From assembly GCA_964472715.1 (NCBI GenBank), contig CAYYMT010000036.1:1-33986 (forward strand): a stretch of 33,986 bases of DNA, in the 5' to 3' direction. Source of the stretch: JAFGTP01 sp964472715. Its GTDB lineage: Bacteria > Fidelibacterota > UBA2242 > JAFGTP01. This document shows positions 8,918-18,039 of the stretch, piece by piece; the stretch's first letter is position 1; the number at the start of each line of letters is the position of its first letter. Under the pieces are notes generated by a model. That model saw only the letters and a program-made list of their open reading frames with translations. It made no database searches and was not told the DNA's origin. A program made the translations under genes and the position numbers.

Positions 8918-11900
8918 TTATGGTACTGTTGAAATTGAGTTTGAATGCTGCTGTGTCCTGAATGCTGAGATTGTGGCAATGGTGAGAAAGGTTTTGTCGT
9001 CCAGCACTGTGGTGATCTCATTTTCCGGCGCTTCCAACTGCCAGCTGTTGGTGGTTCCATTGTGATCAAAGGTGAAATTGGTTATTGTCCGGACCAGGGC
9101 CGAATCGCCTTCGTTTATCAATGTTTTTTGCGGCCAGTAGGTGTCCATCTGAAAATCAGCAAATCCTTCGCCGCTTTGATTATTGTCACCCTTCATGCCG
9201 AAGTCAATTTTCGTCAGGTATCCGGTAATTTTAAAATTTTTATCGCCCAAATTCTTTTTGATCGCTTTGCTGGTTTCATCATTCAGAAGCGTCAGGGTTT
9301 TATCATCAATTGCATTTCCATCTTTGTCCCGCCAACTGCCATTCGGTGTGATCGACAGACTGAAAGGTGTTTTCTGTTGGTTGGACAAAAGGTCTGGAGA
9401 TTTTACTTCACTATTAACGCGCAACCAGTTATTTTTAATATTGAGTTTTGTCAATGACAGCAAAGAGTTGATTTTTTTCCCATTGTTTCTTTGGAACAGT
9501 AAAGTGTCTGCCAGGGAGCAATCACTTTTTACCCGCAGGCCATTGATTGTGAGAGTATCGCCCCACAGCACCAAATCTCCATCGAGCAGTAATTTGAATT
9601 TATTCTGCTTATCAAAAGACAATTGATATTGGTCAAAGATCATGTCGGTTCCGAAAATCGATAATTTTTCAGCACCCTGATTTTGTTGGGCAATAATGCC
9701 GTCTTTTTTGATCACCAGTTTTCCGATATCAATTGAAAATCCGGCGGCTAATTTTGCCAGGGCCATTTCCCCGCTTAGCAAAAATTCCGGATCAACACTT
9801 GACATGGCGATTCTGCTCCCTGGCAGATTATCATCCAGTTTCAATGTCGCTTCGCCAACACCCAGTTCCCGGTTCAATGATTGAAATACAAAATCGCTGG
9901 AATCGGAATGGAGTTCCGACGTAAAGTGGACCTTTTCACCATTGAAAACAGGTGAGGAAATATCACCGGAAATCATTACCCGGGGCTGCAGATCGGAATG
10001 TACAAAGCGGAAGCCATCCAGGTAAATGGTTAAATAATCGCCTAACTTAATCGAATCGGCCGGCAGACTTTGAAATTCACTGTAGCCATTGTTAATGCTG
10101 TTAAACCCTTTGTCGCTGAACTGAATGTTTTGCGCCTCGATCTTTGCACCATCCAAAAATTTCGGCAAGACCGGCATGACTGTGGCATTCCATTTATTGT
10201 TTGTGAATTGTAGGGATTGACACGTTAGGAGCGCCCGGTTTAAAAGCATAGACTCCCTTTGTTTGGATTGAATTGTACCGGAATTGAACGCATTGGTAGC
10301 GGGATCAATCATCAGGTCAATTTCAGCTGGAATTTGCGGTATGGAATCACTATAATTTTTCAGCACAGGAAAATGGATCCTGGCATATTTCCCGGTTGGG
10401 GTGTAAATATGCGTTTGTCCATTTTTGTCTTCGATCAGAATATCATTGTTTTCCGTCAGGTCAATGTAAGCGGTATTGGTGTCAGGCAGACCAATTTTCT
10501 GTGATGCCAGGTTGTTACCAAAATACTGTCCGAGATGAAGCCCGGCACTGTCCAGCGTCGCCACTTTTTGATTGTCAATCAGAAAATCCACTTTGCCGGA
10601 ATTGACTCGCTGCCGGGCAATATCAAACCGAAAATTGGAATCAAATTCTGATTTCAGCGTATGTTTTTCGCCCTGATACATTAATTCAGACTGGGAGGTT
10701 GAATAAGCAAGAAGTTCATGATTTAAGATTTTTGGATAATCAGGAAGTGTTAATTTTAGATAATTCTCACTCAGATATTGGACTATTTTCATCGTTTGCC
10801 ATTGGAGATTGGCAAGATTGGTGGCCACCAGGTTAAAACTCTCCTGAAAAAGCCCGTCAGCATTGTTTAGTTTCCAATCCGGCAAGGAGATATCAATATT
10901 TCCGGTAAAATTGCAGCCCACATCACTGCCGTCACTCAAACGAATGTTTCCGTCGGGTTCCAGATGTAAGCCCGATTCATCGATGAATGCGCCAGCCTTG
11001 ACCGGAATGCCAAACAATGGATTCTCCGGCATTAATCCCAGCACAAAGGGTGTGTTGACTGTAAATTGACCTGAATTTAATCCATTGCTCACCGGATCAA
11101 AGATTCCCTGGCCTGTTGCCCTGACCATCTGATTATTCATATCCTGAAACTGAATATCGCCATTAATATTCAGCAGAAAAAACTGAACTCCCTGCTGCTT
11201 TTCCATTTTCAGGCTTAAGGATTGGGGATGAATTGAAAGATTGTCTGCCCAGGGAATTGGCGAATTTGCCGGCAGATTGGGTATTTCGCCTGTGAAAAAT
11301 CCATTCGGTGAAAGTGCTATCTGATCTTCATTGAAATTGATGGGCTGCGAAAATTGCGGCAAACTGACGGCGCCGGCAACCTTGATCAACGCTTGTTTTC
11401 CAGGCTGAAATTCACCGGCGACTTTGTCAATACCAATACCAATACTGTCGTTGATAACGAAGGTTTCAGTTGGCGCGAAATTCCGCGGATTCCATTCACC
11501 GAAAAATTCGCCGGACTGATACTTCGCATTATTCATTCGAAAGGGAATATCATCCAGTTGGGCGAGATAATTGGGCAATCCCGGCAATTTAATATCCAGA
11601 TCAAAAAAGAATTCCGGCAGTTCCTGCGCCGTGAACCAGTCAAAGGTTTGTGCCGGCATACGGAAATTGGCCGGCTTTATTTCAACGCCACCATAGGTTA
11701 AATAATCCGGAACATTTAAGGATGTTTTACTGACTTCAGGAAATTCCACACCTTGTTCGATAATTGAGATATTTTGAATATTCTCAACCTGCCAGTTCAA
11801 TTCACCAAACTGAAAATTCCCAGCGAAGTCAAACCGGTAGGTCCATTGTCCTCCTTGCCAGGCGAATTGATTGCAAATAATATTGTCTGCTATCAAAGAA

Positions 11901-13579
11901 TTATCACCTAATGGTAAGGTCAACTGGTCTGCGGCTTGTGACGGATTATTGAGACTCACTTTATCATTATTAATTTTTAATTCAACCGGTAGTTTGACAT
12001 TGCCAAGGGATACCATTCCGGTGACCGTAAGGTCTTCCATCACTGTACCGTCAACCGGAATACCGGAAACATTGCCTTCAATCCGTTGCAGGTCAAAAGA
12101 AATGCCGTCATTCCCGGCAATATGATAATTCTTATTCAGATTGGAAAAGATATTGCCATTCAGATCGCCATTGGCATGAATTTCTAATGGTAATGAGACA
12201 GCGGTAAGAACTTCATCAAATAAAATTGGCACAGCGCTACAATTGATTCGATTTCGGCTGCTTTGATAATCGAGCCGGTTTATGATCAGCGGCAGGCCGG
12301 CATCTGTAAGGGACAAATTTGATGTTCTGTCTGCATTAAAATCCCCGGAAAAACCTCCGGAGCTGATTGCCAGTGTATGCAGATTAAAGGTCAGCGTTCC
12401 ATTTACCCGGACCTCCGGAGCGAGAGTGGATAATGAGGGAAGTGCGAGCATCATGGTGCCGGAAACCGTCATTTCTGTGGAGTCCGGTGAGATAGAATAA
12501 TCATCCAGCAGATGCTCATTTTCGCGTAATTTGAGATAACCAGCCCGATTGGATAAAACCGGTAATTTTTCCGGCAGGTAATCGGCAAGATTATTGGATG
12601 AACCGAATACTGTAAAGGTGTATAATTGGCTACTGTTGTCTTCAAACTCATCAACAATCTGCCAGGCATAGCGCTGGTCGACCTGCAATGCAGCTGATAA
12701 ATAATCNNNNNNNNNNNNNNNNNNNNNNNNNNNNNNNNNNNNNNNNNNNNNNNNNNNNNNNNNNNNNNNNNNNNNNNNNNNNNNNNNNNNNNNNNNNNNN
12801 NNNNNNTGGCTTCGGCCACTGTTTTTGGTCGCGGGTTTTCCGGTCATGTCCAATGCTGTGATTCGCCAGGCGTAATGCTTGCCGTTTTTCAGCGGCAACG
12901 CATCAATGGGATACTGAAATCCCGATTCCAACAGATTATAATTTTCATAATGGGGATAATTGGCTGCCAGTGCCTGTGCAGGCAGTTGATTGTCCAGAAC
13001 TTCAACAATTTTCAGGGAATAGATAATCGCCTTTTGTATTCCGGGCTCAAGCCATTGAAAAACCGGTTGGTCATCGTAAACCATTTCATTATCAATCGGG
13101 TAGATCAATTCCGGTTGCTCCGGCTGGGTAATGGAAAAATAGGTAAATTGTTCAGGTGTTAGGTCACTTCCCCACAGGTTCATAATCTTGACACTGACTT
13201 CGTAATCTCCTTCCGGGAACATGCCGGTTTGCTGGGTCTTTTCCTTAAAAGTTTGATTGATAAAAGTAACATTCCAGTCCAGATATTCTGACGGCGTAAT
13301 GAGTAAAACCTGGTCCGGATCACAAAGAATCCTGTGGCTGTGGGATTGCAATATGGTCGCGCCCTCACTATTGAAAACTTCCAGATAGATAATGATCACG
13401 TCCTGGTCAGCGGTACCATTCATGACTTCCAGTTGCGCAATGGTTGGATCGGTCTGCCAATCACTCATGTAGGGGCTGGGAAAAGGATCGACTGTCAGCG
13501 TAGCGCTCCAGTCTCCGGCGCCTGCAATGGTCATTATTGCCATTATCATAACCAATATTTTATAAATCAATCGCATCAT
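8918..13579 (-). CDS. N-terminal part (1,553 codons) of the giant secreted protein, containing an assembly gap
   Basis: A signal peptide (residues 1-22, ending AGAG) precedes a domain beginning DWSATLTVDPFPSPYMSDW. That start resembles the TANFOR-type N-terminal domain of large Bacteroidetes surface proteins (from memory, not searched). Ig-like segments with PVFQW and YAWRI/YAWQI cores follow; one is interrupted by 100 N. From about residue 380 to the end runs a very long series of amphipathic beta strands with G.L.G.I and SLPL-type repeats. This pattern resembles beta-solenoid or AsmA/TamB-like folds, but no family can be fixed by eye. The last residues (after about LTIATIS) look out of frame, and TAA at 8918-8920 ends them. 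It starts 11 bases after the repeat lipoprotein gene, with only a weak AGG upstream, so translation is probably coupled. Confidence 0.8.
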   Translation of the reverse strand: MMRLIYKILVMIMAIMTIAGAGDWSATLTVDPFPSPYMSDWQTDPTIAQLEVMNGTADQDVIIIYLEVFNSEGATILQSHSHRILCDPDQVLLITPSEYLDWNVTFINQTFKEKTQQTGMFPEGDYEVSVKIMNLWGSDLTPEQFTYFSITQPEQPELIYPIDNEMVYDDQPVFQWLEPGIQKAIIYSLKIVEVLDNQLPAQALAANYPHYENYNLLESGFQYPIDALPLKNGKHYAWRITALDMTGKPATKNSGRSXXXXXXXXXXXXXXXXXXXXXXXXXXXXXXXXXXDYLSAALQVDQRYAWQIVDEFEDNSSQLYTFTVFGSSNNLADYLPEKLPVLSNRAGYLKLRENEHLLDDYSISPDSTEMTVSGTMMLALPSLSTLAPEVRVNGTLTFNLHTLAISSGGFSGDFNADRTSNLSLTDAGLPLIINRLDYQSSRNRINCSAVPILFDEVLTAVSLPLEIHANGDLNGNIFSNLNKNYHIAGNDGISFDLQRIEGNVSGIPVDGTVMEDLTVTGMVSLGNVKLPVELKINNDKVSLNNPSQAADQLTLPLGDNSLIADNIICNQFAWQGGQWTYRFDFAGNFQFGELNWQVENIQNISIIEQGVEFPEVSKTSLNVPDYLTYGGVEIKPANFRMPAQTFDWFTAQELPEFFFDLDIKLPGLPNYLAQLDDIPFRMNNAKYQSGEFFGEWNPRNFAPTETFVINDSIGIGIDKVAGEFQPGKQALIKVAGAVSLPQFSQPINFNEDQIALSPNGFFTGEIPNLPANSPIPWADNLSIHPQSLSLKMEKQQGVQFFLLNINGDIQFQDMNNQMVRATGQGIFDPVSNGLNSGQFTVNTPFVLGLMPENPLFGIPVKAGAFIDESGLHLEPDGNIRLSDGSDVGCNFTGNIDISLPDWKLNNADGLFQESFNLVATNLANLQWQTMKIVQYLSENYLKLTLPDYPKILNHELLAYSTSQSELMYQGEKHTLKSEFDSNFRFDIARQRVNSGKVDFLIDNQKVATLDSAGLHLGQYFGNNLASQKIGLPDTNTAYIDLTENNDILIEDKNGQTHIYTPTGKYARIHFPVLKNYSDSIPQIPAEIDLMIDPATNAFNSGTIQSKQRESMLLNRALLTCQSLQFTNNKWNATVMPVLPKFLDGAKIEAQNIQFSDKGFNSINNGYSEFQSLPADSIKLGDYLTIYLDGFRFVHSDLQPRVMISGDISSPVFNGEKVHFTSELHSDSSDFVFQSLNRELGVGEATLKLDDNLPGSRIAMSSVDPEFLLSGEMALAKLAAGFSIDIGKLVIKKDGIIAQQNQGAEKLSIFGTDMIFDQYQLSFDKQNKFKLLLDGDLVLWGDTLTINGLRVKSDCSLADTLLFQRNNGKKINSLLSLTKLNIKNNWLRVNSEVKSPDLLSNQQKTPFSLSITPNGSWRDKDGNAIDDKTLTLLNDETSKAIKKNLGDKNFKITGYLTKIDFGMKGDNNQSGEGFADFQMDTYWPQKTLINEGDSALVRTITNFTFDHNGTTNSWQLEAPENEITTVLDDKTFLTIATISAFRTQQHSNSISTVP
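8921..9017 (-). other. Frameshift site joining the two halves of the giant gene
   Basis: The upstream frame ends with TAA at 8918-8920, and the downstream frame is closed upstream by TGA at 9018-9020, so the switch must lie between them. Before the switch the peptide reads VLDDKTFLTIATIS; after it, in the other frame, it reads IQDTAAFKLNFNSTISLPLP. Restoring one missing base, most likely near 8950-8990, makes 2319-13579 a single open gene (11,262 bases, 3,754 codons including stop). There is no obvious slippery heptamer. Confidence 0.75.
12707..12806. other. Assembly gap of 100 N inside the giant gene
   Basis: A run of exactly 100 N is commonly a placeholder for a gap of unknown size. Both flanks are coding on the minus strand and happen to stay in frame across it. 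The flanks carry the end of one Ig-like repeat (YAWRITALDMTG) and the end of the next (YAWQIVDEFED). The earlier repeat spans about 66 residues from its FQW to its YAW core, so the missing piece is likely longer than 33 codons. Confidence 0.9.
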
Positions 13580-13590
13580 ATTATTGCAAC

Positions 13591-14484
13591 CTATGGATTA
13601 ATTGTAATTGTAAAGGAATCGGTCCTTGTCTGTTGTGGTGATCCGCTGTCCTTTACCGTAATGGTGAAATTATAAGTGCCACCTTCCGTGGGTGTGCCGG
13701 AGAAACTAAGTTGATATCCCTGATTACCGTAATTCAGCGTCAAATCTTCCGGTATTTCTCCTGTAATTGTATAAGGAGTAATCAATGGTGCAGTGCCGTA
13801 TCGGTAATTGATCGTCCCCCAATATTCATCACCTGCTTTACCATCGGGCAGATAGGTACTGAATAATTCCAATTCACCGGCTTCAATTGTCAGGCTTAAG
13901 GTTTTCGTGTCAGTTTGAACCGGAGAATCGCTGTCTGATACCTGTACTTCAAGCGTTCCTTCCTGGGGTTGATTATTCGGGTTTCCCGACAGTGTCCCGT
14001 CAGCATTCAGGGTCATGCCTTCCGGAATTTGTGTCCGGCTCACTTCTATCCAGGTGTAGGGCGCGATACCACCGCTGGATTGTAGTTGGTATGAATAATA
14101 TTCACCGGCGGTACCATTGGGTAATGCATTTGTGGTTATTTCCAAAGCTGACGATTCTATTGTAATTGCAAATTGTTTGCTATCAGTTTGCTGCGGATCG
14201 CTATTATCAGCCACCTGGACTGTAAACGTCGATGTACCAGAGGTGGTCGGTGTACCAGAAATTTCACCAGTTTCACTATCAAGCGCTAATCCTTCCGGTA
14301 AACTACCACTTGCAAGCGACCATGTGTAAGGTATGGTTCCGCCTGTCGCTGATAATGTTTTGCTGTAAGCTTCATCGACTTTTCCATCGGCAAGTGAATT
14401 TGTGGAAATACTTAAAGCAGCTTTTTCTATGGTTATTGTAAATTGTTGATCATCGATCTGCTGAGGATCACCATTATCTGCCAC
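13591..14484 (-). CDS. C-terminal part of the He_PIG repeat lipoprotein, split by a frameshift
   Basis: The apparent start is an internal GTG within a repeat (VADNGDPQQ), so this is not an independent gene. It carries the tail of repeat 11 plus repeats 12-14 of the putative-Ig (He_PIG) array seen in the upstream frame, each starting L.I.TN.L..GK...Y and ending in a DSKQFTITIE-like strand. It ends in a standard repeat end (DSFTITINP) with no anchor or sorting tail. The stop TAG lies 11 bases before the giant gene's ATG. Joined to the 14546-18028 frame it gives 1,478 residues. Confidence 0.8.
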   Translation of the reverse strand: MADNGDPQQIDDQQFTITIEKAALSISTNSLADGKVDEAYSKTLSATGGTIPYTWSLASGSLPEGLALDSETGEISGTPTTSGTSTFTVQVADNSDPQQTDSKQFAITIESSALEITTNALPNGTAGEYYSYQLQSSGGIAPYTWIEVSRTQIPEGMTLNADGTLSGNPNNQPQEGTLEVQVSDSDSPVQTDTKTLSLTIEAGELELFSTYLPDGKAGDEYWGTINYRYGTAPLITPYTITGEIPEDLTLNYGNQGYQLSFSGTPTEGGTYNFTITVKDSGSPQQTRTDSFTITINP

Positions 14485-17395
14485 CCGGATTGTAAAAGTT
14501 GAAATACCATCTGTGGTTGGTTTACCGGAAAGTTCTCCGGTATTTTCATCTAATGATAGACCTCCGGGTAGAGTTCCCGGTTTTAACTGACCAATTGTAG
14601 GGTGAAGTGCCTCCGGTTACAGATATAAATTGGCTGTAATTACTACCAACCTCACCTTGTGAAAGCGAATTTGTTGTTATAGTAAGGTCAGCCGGATCGA
14701 TTATGATCGTAAATTCTTTACTGTCTGATTTGGGCGGATCATTACTACCGGTCACCTCTATGGTAAATGTCGATGTACCAACACTGGTAGGGGACCCAGA
14801 AATTTTGCCGGATTCATTGTTCAGGGATAAACCCGCGGGTAAACTACCGCTGCTGATCAACCAGTGATAGGGTGTTATTCCACCTGTCGCTGTCAATGTT
14901 TGGCTGTAGGATTGATTAACTTTTCCCCGTGAAAGTTCATTAGTTGTAATGACTATGTTTGCAATTTCTACGGAAATTGTAAATTCTTTACTATCGGTTT
15001 GTTGCGGATCACCATTATCTGATACTTGAATGATGAAAGTTGATATCCCGGCAGTTGTCGGCTTACCGGATATTTCACCGGTTTCAGTATCGAGCGCCAA
15101 CCCATCTGGTAAATTTCCGCTTGTGACAGACCAGGTTACTGGAGCTGTCCCACCGGTAGCGGATAGTGTTTGATTATAATCAATACCAACTTCAGCTGCA
15201 GGTAGATCAGAACTTGTAATAACCAGGTCCCCTGGTTCTACTGTCAATGAAAACCTCTTCTGGTAAGTTTGCTCCGGATCGCCGGCATCACTCACCATGA
15301 TTGTAAAGTTTGATTTACCTATTGTAGTTGGTATACCGGAGATTTCTCCTGTTTCAGTGTTAAGAGAAAGCCCTTCTGGAGGATAACCTAGTTTTCTTGT
15401 CCAGGTATATGGTATTGTGCCACCCGTCGCAATTATCAAATGACTATATTCTTCATTGACTTTTCCATCGGCAAGTGAGTTTGTTGTGATCATCAAATCC
15501 GCCGGATTAACTGTTATTATGAATTCCTGATTATCAATTTGCCGGGGATTGCTATTGTCTGCTACTTGAATTGTAAATATTGATGAACCGGCGGTGGTCG
15601 GAGTTCCTGCAAATTCACCGGTTTCACTATCAAGACTTAATCCATCCGGCAAACTGCCACTTGTAATTGACCAGGTGTAGGGTTCAATTCCACCGGACGC
15701 CGATAAAGTCTGGCTGTAGACATCACTGACTTTGCCATCGATAAGTGTGTTTGTCGTGATTTCTAAGTCAGCCGGATCAATTGTGATCGTGAATTCCTTA
15801 CTATCAATATGCTGAGGATCACCATTATCTGCCGCTTGGATTGTAAAAGTAGATGAACCGGCGGTGGTCGGAGTTCCTGCAAGTTCACCAGTCTCACTAT
15901 CAAGAGTTATTCCATCCGGCAAACTCCCATTGCTAATTGACCAGGTATAGGGTTCTGTTCCACCGGACGCCGACAAAGTCTCGCTATAGGCATCATCAAC
16001 TTTACCGTCTGCAAGGGTAGTAGTAGTAATCGTTAGGTCATCAGGATTAACTGTAATCGTAAGTTCCTTGCTATCTGATTGTCGAGGGATACCATTATCC
16101 GCAACCTGAATAGTCAATGTTGAAATCCCGGCCAGTGTTGGCACTCCGGAAACCTCCCCGGTTCCACTATCCAAAGTCAACCCTTCCGCCAAACTACCAC
16201 TTGTAATCGACCAGGTGTAAGGTGTGATGCCCCCTGAGGCAGACAGGATTTGACTGTAGGCATCGCCAACTTTACCATCAGCAAGAGAGGCGGTTGTCAT
16301 CGTCAAATCATCAGGTTCGACTGTTATCATGAATTCTTTGCTATCAGATTGTCGTGGGATACCATTATCCGCGACTTGAATAGTAAATGTTGAATTACCG
16401 GCAGTGGTCGGCGTCCCGGTAATTTCTCCCGTTTCAGCATCCAAATTTAATCCATTTGGCAAACTACCATTTGTTATCGACCAGGTGTAAGGCGTTATCC
16501 CTCCGGATGCTGATAAGGTCTGGCTATAATCATCACCAACTTTTCCATCGAGTAATGAATTTGTAGTAATTGTCAAATCAGCCGGTTCAATTATGATACT
16601 CAATTGTTTGCTATCGGCCTGTCCCGGATCATCATGGTCCATTACCTGAATTGTAAATGTGGATGTGCCGGCTGTGGTCGGTGTACCGGATAATTCTCCC
16701 GTTTCAGTGTCCAGGCTTAATCCATCCGGTAAACTCCCACTTATCATTGACCAGGTATAGGGTATAATACCTCCCAATGCAGATAATGTTTGAGTATAGG
16801 CGACGCCAACTTTACCATCGGCAAGCATGGTTGTTATAATTGTGAGATCAGCCGGATCTATCAATATTGTGAATTCCTTGCTAGCGGTCTGCCCCGGTTC
16901 ATCATTGTCTGTTACCTGAATTGTGACTGTAAAAGTCCCGGCTGTAGTTGGCGTTCCGGTTATTTCTCCTGTTTCATTATCCAGCGCCAATCCCTCGGGT
17001 AAAATTCCGCTGCTTACTGACCAGGTGTAAGGAACAATACCACCCGACACAGTCAATGATTGACTATACTCCTCACCAACCTTCCCATCAGCAAGCACTG
17101 TCGTGGCGATCATCAGATCGGCCGGATCAACTGATATTACGAATTCTTTGATTGCGGTCTGTTGTGGATCACCATTATCGGAGACTTCAATTGTAAACAT
17201 CGAATCGCCAGGGGTTTCCGGGATACCGGTTATCAAACCCGTTTCCTCATTCAGCGTCAGGCCAGCCGGAAGATTTCCACTGGCTAGTTTATAAGAATAC
17301 GGCGCAATACCGCCCTCTGCAATTATTAATGTTTCATAAACTTCCTCAATTTTTCCGGTCGGTAAAGTATCAGTCAATATTTCCAGAGGATCGGT
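13594..17395 (-). repeat. Tandem array of 14 about-270-base repeats coding for putative-Ig domains
   Basis: Fourteen units of about 90 codons follow one another without linkers. The protein consensus is about PADLTITTNSLADGKVGDAY, then SGG..PYTWSI, GSLPDGLSLD, TGE.SGTPTTAG and FTIQV.DNGDPQQ. The DNA is also similar from unit to unit (recurring gccggatca and ccatcgg blocks), strongest in units 2-8 and weaker at both ends. Recombination between units could change copy number, and the array would be hard to assemble from short reads. Confidence 0.85.
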
Positions 17396-18028
17396 CTCAA
17401 AGGTCATCATGATCCAATCACTCCAGGGCGAACCGGCAATATCATTTTTAGCCCTGACCTTGTAGTAGTAGGATTTCTGAGTTGTTTTTGAAACTTCTTT
17501 TGCTGTATCTGCACCTGTATAAATCATTATATAATCAGAAAAAAGACTGTCATTACTCTCCATTAAATCATATTGTGTAGCTTTGTTTGCCGGATGCCAT
17601 TGTATGCGATAATGACCGGAATTGGTAAAATTCCTTTTCTCAAGGGCTGCAAATTTTGGTGGCAAATGGGGGAAAGCGGGAATCATTGTCAACAATAATT
17701 CTTTTGTTGTAAAGGGTTCAATCAGGATTTTGCTGGTATCTGCTGAAAAAAGAACCTGGTCAGTGTCGCCAATTGCCCTGATGTCGATATTATAAATTCC
17801 GAGCTCGCAATCAATATCAATCTGATGTTTAAGCGAGTCATAAGTATAGGATAAATTGCCCGGCTCTATTAGCACATTTAATTGTTCAATTTCCCTTAGC
17901 AACGGATCATCAACGCTTTCTTCCCAGTCTGTTATTAGCCGTAACAGGCCAAATTCCGGGTCCACTTCATTGAGACATCCCAAAAAGAGTAAATTGATCA
18001 GCAAAAATATGGTCAGACCTTTTTTCAT
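14546..18028 (-). CDS. Repeat lipoprotein with Fn3-like domain and He_PIG array (N-terminal part)
   Basis: The N-terminus has a lipoprotein signal (LLFLGC, Cys18), so the protein is probably lipid-anchored. After a linker region (19-120) there is an Fn3-like domain at about 121-211 (GHYRIQWHPA, YYYKVRAKN), then He_PIG/putative-Ig units from 212. These are cadherin-like Ca-binding-type beta domains typical of surface adhesins and long stalks. This frame breaks inside unit 11: VKTG is followed by a nonsense tail and TGA (14546-14548), while the other frame continues TLPGGLSLD. The gene starts 11 bases after the barrel protein's stop, with no clear Shine-Dalgarno site, so coupling is likely. Role inferred: a long surface stalk or linker between the outer membrane and the giant protein. 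Confidence 0.82.
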   Translation of the reverse strand: MKKGLTIFLLINLLFLGCLNEVDPEFGLLRLITDWEESVDDPLLREIEQLNVLIEPGNLSYTYDSLKHQIDIDCELGIYNIDIRAIGDTDQVLFSADTSKILIEPFTTKELLLTMIPAFPHLPPKFAALEKRNFTNSGHYRIQWHPANKATQYDLMESNDSLFSDYIMIYTGADTAKEVSKTTQKSYYYKVRAKNDIAGSPWSDWIMMTFETDPLEILTDTLPTGKIEEVYETLIIAEGGIAPYSYKLASGNLPAGLTLNEETGLITGIPETPGDSMFTIEVSDNGDPQQTAIKEFVISVDPADLMIATTVLADGKVGEEYSQSLTVSGGIVPYTWSVSSGILPEGLALDNETGEITGTPTTAGTFTVTIQVTDNDEPGQTASKEFTILIDPADLTIITTMLADGKVGVAYTQTLSALGGIIPYTWSMISGSLPDGLSLDTETGELSGTPTTAGTSTFTIQVMDHDDPGQADSKQLSIIIEPADLTITTNSLLDGKVGDDYSQTLSASGGITPYTWSITNGSLPNGLNLDAETGEITGTPTTAGNSTFTIQVADNGIPRQSDSKEFMITVEPDDLTMTTASLADGKVGDAYSQILSASGGITPYTWSITSGSLAEGLTLDSGTGEVSGVPTLAGISTLTIQVADNGIPRQSDSKELTITVNPDDLTITTTTLADGKVDDAYSETLSASGGTEPYTWSISNGSLPDGITLDSETGELAGTPTTAGSSTFTIQAADNGDPQHIDSKEFTITIDPADLEITTNTLIDGKVSDVYSQTLSASGGIEPYTWSITSGSLPDGLSLDSETGEFAGTPTTAGSSIFTIQVADNSNPRQIDNQEFIITVNPADLMITTNSLADGKVNEEYSHLIIATGGTIPYTWTRKLGYPPEGLSLNTETGEISGIPTTIGKSNFTIMVSDAGDPEQTYQKRFSLTVEPGDLVITSSDLPAAEVGIDYNQTLSATGGTAPVTWSVTSGNLPDGLALDTETGEISGKPTTAGISTFIIQVSDNGDPQQTDSKEFTISVEIANIVITTNELSRGKVNQSYSQTLTATGGITPYHWLISSGSLPAGLSLNNESGKISGSPTSVGTSTFTIEVTGSNDPPKSDSKEFTIIIDPADLTITTNSLSQGEVGSNYSQFISVTGGTSPYNWSVKTGNSTRRSIIR
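14573..14579 (-). other. Frameshift site (+1) in He_PIG unit 11
   Basis: On the coding strand AAA ACC GGG AAC TCT should read AAA ACC GGN ACT CTA CCC to match the other units (SGSLPDGLSL). One extra G or A in the GGGAA run puts the frame out. Removing one base makes 13591-18028 a single 4,437-base gene. The run is not a classical programmed-frameshift signal. Confidence 0.8.
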
Positions 18029-18039
18029 TTTTCAATCAC

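Noticed and set aside
3596..9626. Antisense open frames on the plus strand within the giant gene
   Set aside because: They lack RBS, domain patterns and protein-like composition and are shadows of a long minus-strand frame.
2319..13579. Two separate giant genes
   Set aside because: The second would need a TTG start without RBS or signal peptide, while coding-like sequence in its frame continues upstream of that TTG.
13594..17395. CRISPR-like array because of regular DNA repeats
   Set aside because: The period is about 270 bases and the repeats are coding and divergent, with no short identical repeats or spacers.
13591..18028. Programmed ribosomal frameshifting in the repeat lipoprotein and in the giant gene
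   Set aside because: Neither junction has a slippery heptamer with a clear downstream stem, the two shifts have opposite sign, and the out-of-frame tails are short and non-conserved in style. Sequence error or mutation is simpler.
297..18028. Prophage tail-fibre or contractile-injection module
   Set aside because: He_PIG and Fn3 repeats occur in phage fibres, but no capsid, sheath, baseplate, terminase or integrase gene is present, and these proteins carry Sec or lipoprotein signals.
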